Made by a program: the position numbers and the translations under genes. From positions 186,001-250,000 of the forward strand of contig NZ_FNVZ01000005.1 in assembly GCF_900104625.1 (NCBI RefSeq): DNA of 64,000 bases. The letters are read 5' to 3'. The notes under the pieces are model-generated. The model was given only the letters and a program-made list of their open reading frames with translations, made no database searches and was not told the DNA's origin. This stretch comes from Leptotrichia massiliensis (GTDB taxonomy: Bacteria > Fusobacteriota > Fusobacteriia > Fusobacteriales > Leptotrichiaceae). Positions 61,518 to 64,000 of this stretch are shown one piece after another. Each line of letters starts with the position of its first letter. The first letter of the stretch is position 1.

Positions 61518-61532
61518 GAATGAGGTTGTAAA

Positions 61533-62351
61533 ATGGCAAAAAGAACGGATATGGGAAAAAAATTTGTAAAAAGAAGTGGAAAAGGTTTTGATCAAATTAA
61601 AGATTTAAAAATTTCAAATGATGCTTTATTAATATTGAAAAAAAATAATAATAGTAAAGAACAGATAGAAAAATTGAAAAAAAAAATAAATATTTTAAGA
61701 TTGGGTGGTTCTGTTTCTGGAATATGTTTAGATTATTATTTAAGTGCCAAAACTAGGTTAAATTTTGAATTGGGAGGAATGGCAACTCATTTTGAAGAAT
61801 TTTTTAGGACAAGAACAATTCTTTTTGATATTTCAAAAAGATATTTCGGAACAGCTGCAGAAAAAATGGATTATTTAATATTTTATGGTTATAATCTTTC
61901 TTTAATGGGTGATTCAAAAATTAAAGCTGATAAGATGGTAAAGTTTTTTAAAGAAAAAATTCATGAAAAATTTAGAACACTAAAAAAAGAGCAAGCTATA
62001 AAAAAAATAAAAGAATTATATCAATATGAAGAAGTGAGTTTTTTAGGATTAACTTATGGATCATTTGATTTTCAAAATAGAGATTTTTTTTATGCTATAG
62101 GTGATGGGAATTATTTATTTGGCAATGTGTATGATATTAATCCATTTTTTAGATCTTTTCGTGTTATGTTTGTTTTATTTGATGAATATAACTGGGGAAA
62201 TAACGACACATATTTTTTTAAAATGAGTAGTGATGTAAATAAGCCCTTTACGGTTGTAGTTGAGACGGCAGCATTTAAAAAATTTGAAAAAGAAGGGCTA
62301 GCTAAACCATTTTTAACTTTTTTTGTTGATAGGGAAGTATATTTTTATTAG
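61533..62351 (+). CDS. Unrecognised 272-residue protein, effector candidate
   Basis: Basic N-terminus (MAKRTDMGKKFVKRSGKGFD), then a mixed helical domain and a C-terminal half rich in Phe/Tyr (SFDFQNRDFFYAIGDGNYLF, PFFRSFRVMFVLFDEYNWGN). Segment LGGSVSGICLDYYLSAKTRL could be membrane-seeking. No signal peptide. Located 16 bases after the membrane protein. Effector role is only inferred from its place. Confidence 0.5.
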   Translation: MAKRTDMGKKFVKRSGKGFDQIKDLKISNDALLILKKNNNSKEQIEKLKKKINILRLGGSVSGICLDYYLSAKTRLNFELGGMATHFEEFFRTRTILFDISKRYFGTAAEKMDYLIFYGYNLSLMGDSKIKADKMVKFFKEKIHEKFRTLKKEQAIKKIKELYQYEEVSFLGLTYGSFDFQNRDFFYAIGDGNYLFGNVYDINPFFRSFRVMFVLFDEYNWGNNDTYFFKMSSDVNKPFTVVVETAAFKKFEKEGLAKPFLTFFVDREVYFY

Positions 62352-62678
62352 ATTATATAATTTGTTAAATTTAATTTTAAAGAATTTATGAAAAAGAATG
62401 GAAAATTTGAAAAATGCTTTGATTTATTGAGCTGTAAAATATCAAGATGGCTTATAAAAAGATGCTAAGTATAAATTAGCAATAGAATAATAGGCGATTG
62501 TAAAAGTAATAATATAAAAACTCAATAAATACAGTGTTTTTATCTAAAATATTAAAATTTTATAGCAAAAATACTGGAGAAAAATAGTAAAAATTAGAAC
62601 TGTAAAAGCATTGTAATTATTAGAAATTTTAGACTTTTACAAATGACTAAATAGAATAACTAAGGGAGAATTTTTATT
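62352..62678. other. Non-coding stretch
   Basis: 327 bases of AT-rich DNA. A 26-codon frame (MKKNGKFEKCFDLLSCKISR..) near 62389 lacks a ribosome binding site. I see no clear promoter, terminator or repeat. Confidence 0.4.
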
Positions 62679-62759
62679 ATGATAAATTATTATAAAATAC
62701 TAGGTATTTCAGAAGATGCTGACGCAACAGCAAAAGCAAACTTGTTTCTCAAGTTTTAG
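62679..62759 (+). pseudogene. Start of a J-domain gene, truncated
   Basis: AAGGGAG then ATG and MINYYKILGISEDADATA, the standard start of a DnaJ J-domain. After 18 codons the frame enters the tube-paralogue duplication out of register and stops at 62757. The lost remainder must lie elsewhere or have been deleted. Confidence 0.65.
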
Positions 62760-63109
62760 GAGTAAGCTCAACACTGCCAATGACAAATTCGTTTACAAAT
62801 GGAATAGGAAACAGCCTGAAAGGAATGTTTGGAGGACTTGGAAATTTCGGAGAAAGTAATTTGTATGATCAGAATAAAGAAAATGTAAAAGAACTGTCAA
62901 TGTGGGCAATGACTTACGGAGATGAAAAATCAACTAGGGATGTAATGGTGCAGACAGATTTGGGAGGAGGAAAGATATTTGAATTATATTTTCCTAAAAT
63001 GTATGTGGATAGTTTTAATCAGGATTTCAGTGTTAGAGGTGGAGAAGGGTATTTTATTTTAAAGTTAAAACAAACAGGATTTAATGAGGATGGAATAAAT
63101 TTAAAATAG
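62735..63109 (+). pseudogene. Truncated second copy of the tube paralogue
   Basis: Homology to 60533-60909 begins at AAACTTGTTTCTCAAG and runs to the stop. The longest clean frame is MTNSFTNGIGNSLKGMFGGL onward from 62780 (109 codons), covering the end of the insertion and the second half of the tube-like domain, with differences such as SMWAMTYGDE and YVDSFNQDFSVRGGEGYF. The first tube half is absent, so it cannot fold as a full ring subunit. A silent cassette or decaying duplicate. Confidence 0.7.
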
Positions 63110-63119
63110 GGTGAGAATA

Positions 63120-63986
63120 ATGAAAAAAAACATATACAATACATTGTATATAATTACGTTAATTAGAAATATACAATTGCTTTTCAATAGTTATTCAAAT
63201 ACTTTAACAGGATTTTGGTTACTAATAAATTTAATTTTATCTTTTATATTTTTTATTAAAATTTTTACTAGAAAAGAAAAATTCAATGAATATTTTGTAG
63301 TTTTTATATTTGGATTTACTTGCTTTCTAGTAAGTTATTCAAGTTTTAGTGATTGGAATAAAAAATTTAATACATATATTTTAATTATTTTGATAATATT
63401 AACTTTATTCGAATTTCTAATTATCGTAAAACCTTTTATAAAAATAAAAGATTTTAGAAAAATATTTTTATTAATATTGAGTTTTTTTTGTGGGAAATTA
63501 TTTTTATATTTTTTAACAAATTTTTATATGGAACCAAGAAAAATTGTATATAGCACAGATATTATTTATACAAAAAATAATAAGGAATTAAGTGAAATAA
63601 TAGAAAAAATGCCAATGGTTAATGAAGTAGAAATAATAGAAAAAGATGCAATAAATCCTTATGGTTCTTATTATGAAAATGAAGGAAGTCTAAAAAATTT
63701 AGATGAAATTATTAATGTTCAAATTAAAAATTCTATTGATAATGAAAGTATGGATTTATTAGCAAATAGAATAAAAGAATTTGTAAAATTACAAAGTAAA
63801 GAAAAAAAATTTGTAAAAATATATTTTACAATTAAAAATGGTTATTATGAAGCATTAAAAATATATGATTTAAAAAATAACGAATTAAAACAAATTTATG
63901 TAAGTAAAAATTTACAAGTATCAGAAAGTCTTGGTTTTGTTTTGTTAAATATGTATGTAAAAATATTAAAAGGTAATGAATTTTAA
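63120..63986 (+). CDS. Membrane protein with soluble C-terminal half
   Basis: About 288 residues from ATG 63120. Four hydrophobic segments (about 28-46, 55-72, 82-103, 112-132), then ~150 soluble residues beginning near YSTDIIYTKNNKELSEIIEK with a mixed alpha/beta pattern. It lies 10 bases behind the truncated tube copy. No family recognised. A candidate immunity or anchoring protein. Confidence 0.55.
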   Translation: MKKNIYNTLYIITLIRNIQLLFNSYSNTLTGFWLLINLILSFIFFIKIFTRKEKFNEYFVVFIFGFTCFLVSYSSFSDWNKKFNTYILIILIILTLFEFLIIVKPFIKIKDFRKIFLLILSFFCGKLFLYFLTNFYMEPRKIVYSTDIIYTKNNKELSEIIEKMPMVNEVEIIEKDAINPYGSYYENEGSLKNLDEIINVQIKNSIDNESMDLLANRIKEFVKLQSKEKKFVKIYFTIKNGYYEALKIYDLKNNELKQIYVSKNLQVSESLGFVLLNMYVKILKGNEF

Positions 63987-64000
63987 TAAATTAAAAAGAG

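Noticed and set aside
1-64000. CRISPR arrays, tRNA or rRNA genes
   Set aside because: No regularly spaced repeats, cas genes, tRNA cloverleaf-like sequences or rRNA segments were seen.

Overview
The window is very AT-rich, densely coded, and looks like a Gram-negative fusobacterium. A Leptotrichia-type organism is my best guess from the A/T-heavy codon use and lysine/isoleucine/asparagine-rich proteins; no rRNA or tRNA is present to prove it. Nearly all of it is accessory DNA placed next to one housekeeping gene, the 3' part of an rlmD-type 23S rRNA methyltransferase (1-769).

Positions ~823 to ~42.7 kb form an integrative conjugative element (ICE). At the left end are a tyrosine integrase and an ImmR/ImmA-like repressor and protease pair (the protease frameshifted), read divergently from a Cro-like protein, a replication initiator and a DnaC-like loader, then ParA. 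A MobA/MobL relaxase follows. The main transfer operon (11.3-24 kb) starts with a strong promoter and a long structured leader carrying two near-identical terminator hairpins. It encodes VirB2, VirB8, VirB9, VirB10, VirD4, VirB11, VirB3, VirB4, VirB5 and VirB6 homologues. Cargo at 24.0-26.6 kb is a GNAT-type toxin-antitoxin pair, a Panacea-type pair with a frameshifted toxin, and a secreted protein. The second transfer block (26.6-41.1 kb) holds an NlpC/P60-TrbL fusion, a TraF peptidase, a TraD-like protein, coiled-coil proteins, a lytic transglycosylase, a second NlpC/P60 enzyme, topoisomerase III and a 2131-residue methylase-helicase. A complete TnpV-family frame is overprinted inside the methylase-helicase gene. 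A second Panacea-type pair closes the block.

Positions 42.72-56.31 kb are a composite region bounded by two directly repeated, identically frameshifted IS30-type elements. Inside are an IS91-type transposase and a minus-strand type I restriction-modification locus that is visibly less AT-rich than its surroundings. Between its genes sits a tight three-gene module with a DUF3990 (ADP-ribosyltransferase-like) protein and a NADAR-domain protein, plus two partial hsdS cassettes. Short direct repeats (TAGGAC core with TAACAAAT arms) occur near the integrase and on both outer sides of the composite, and may mark attachment sites.

From 56.4 kb a consensus promoter drives genes that look like the sheath, tube and a baseplate-like component of a contractile injection system related to type VI secretion. 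Next comes a tube paralogue with a ~120-residue insertion, then unrecognised membrane and soluble proteins, a truncated second copy of the paralogue joined to the start of a J-domain gene, and a further membrane protein. This end of the window is the best candidate for a poorly described system.
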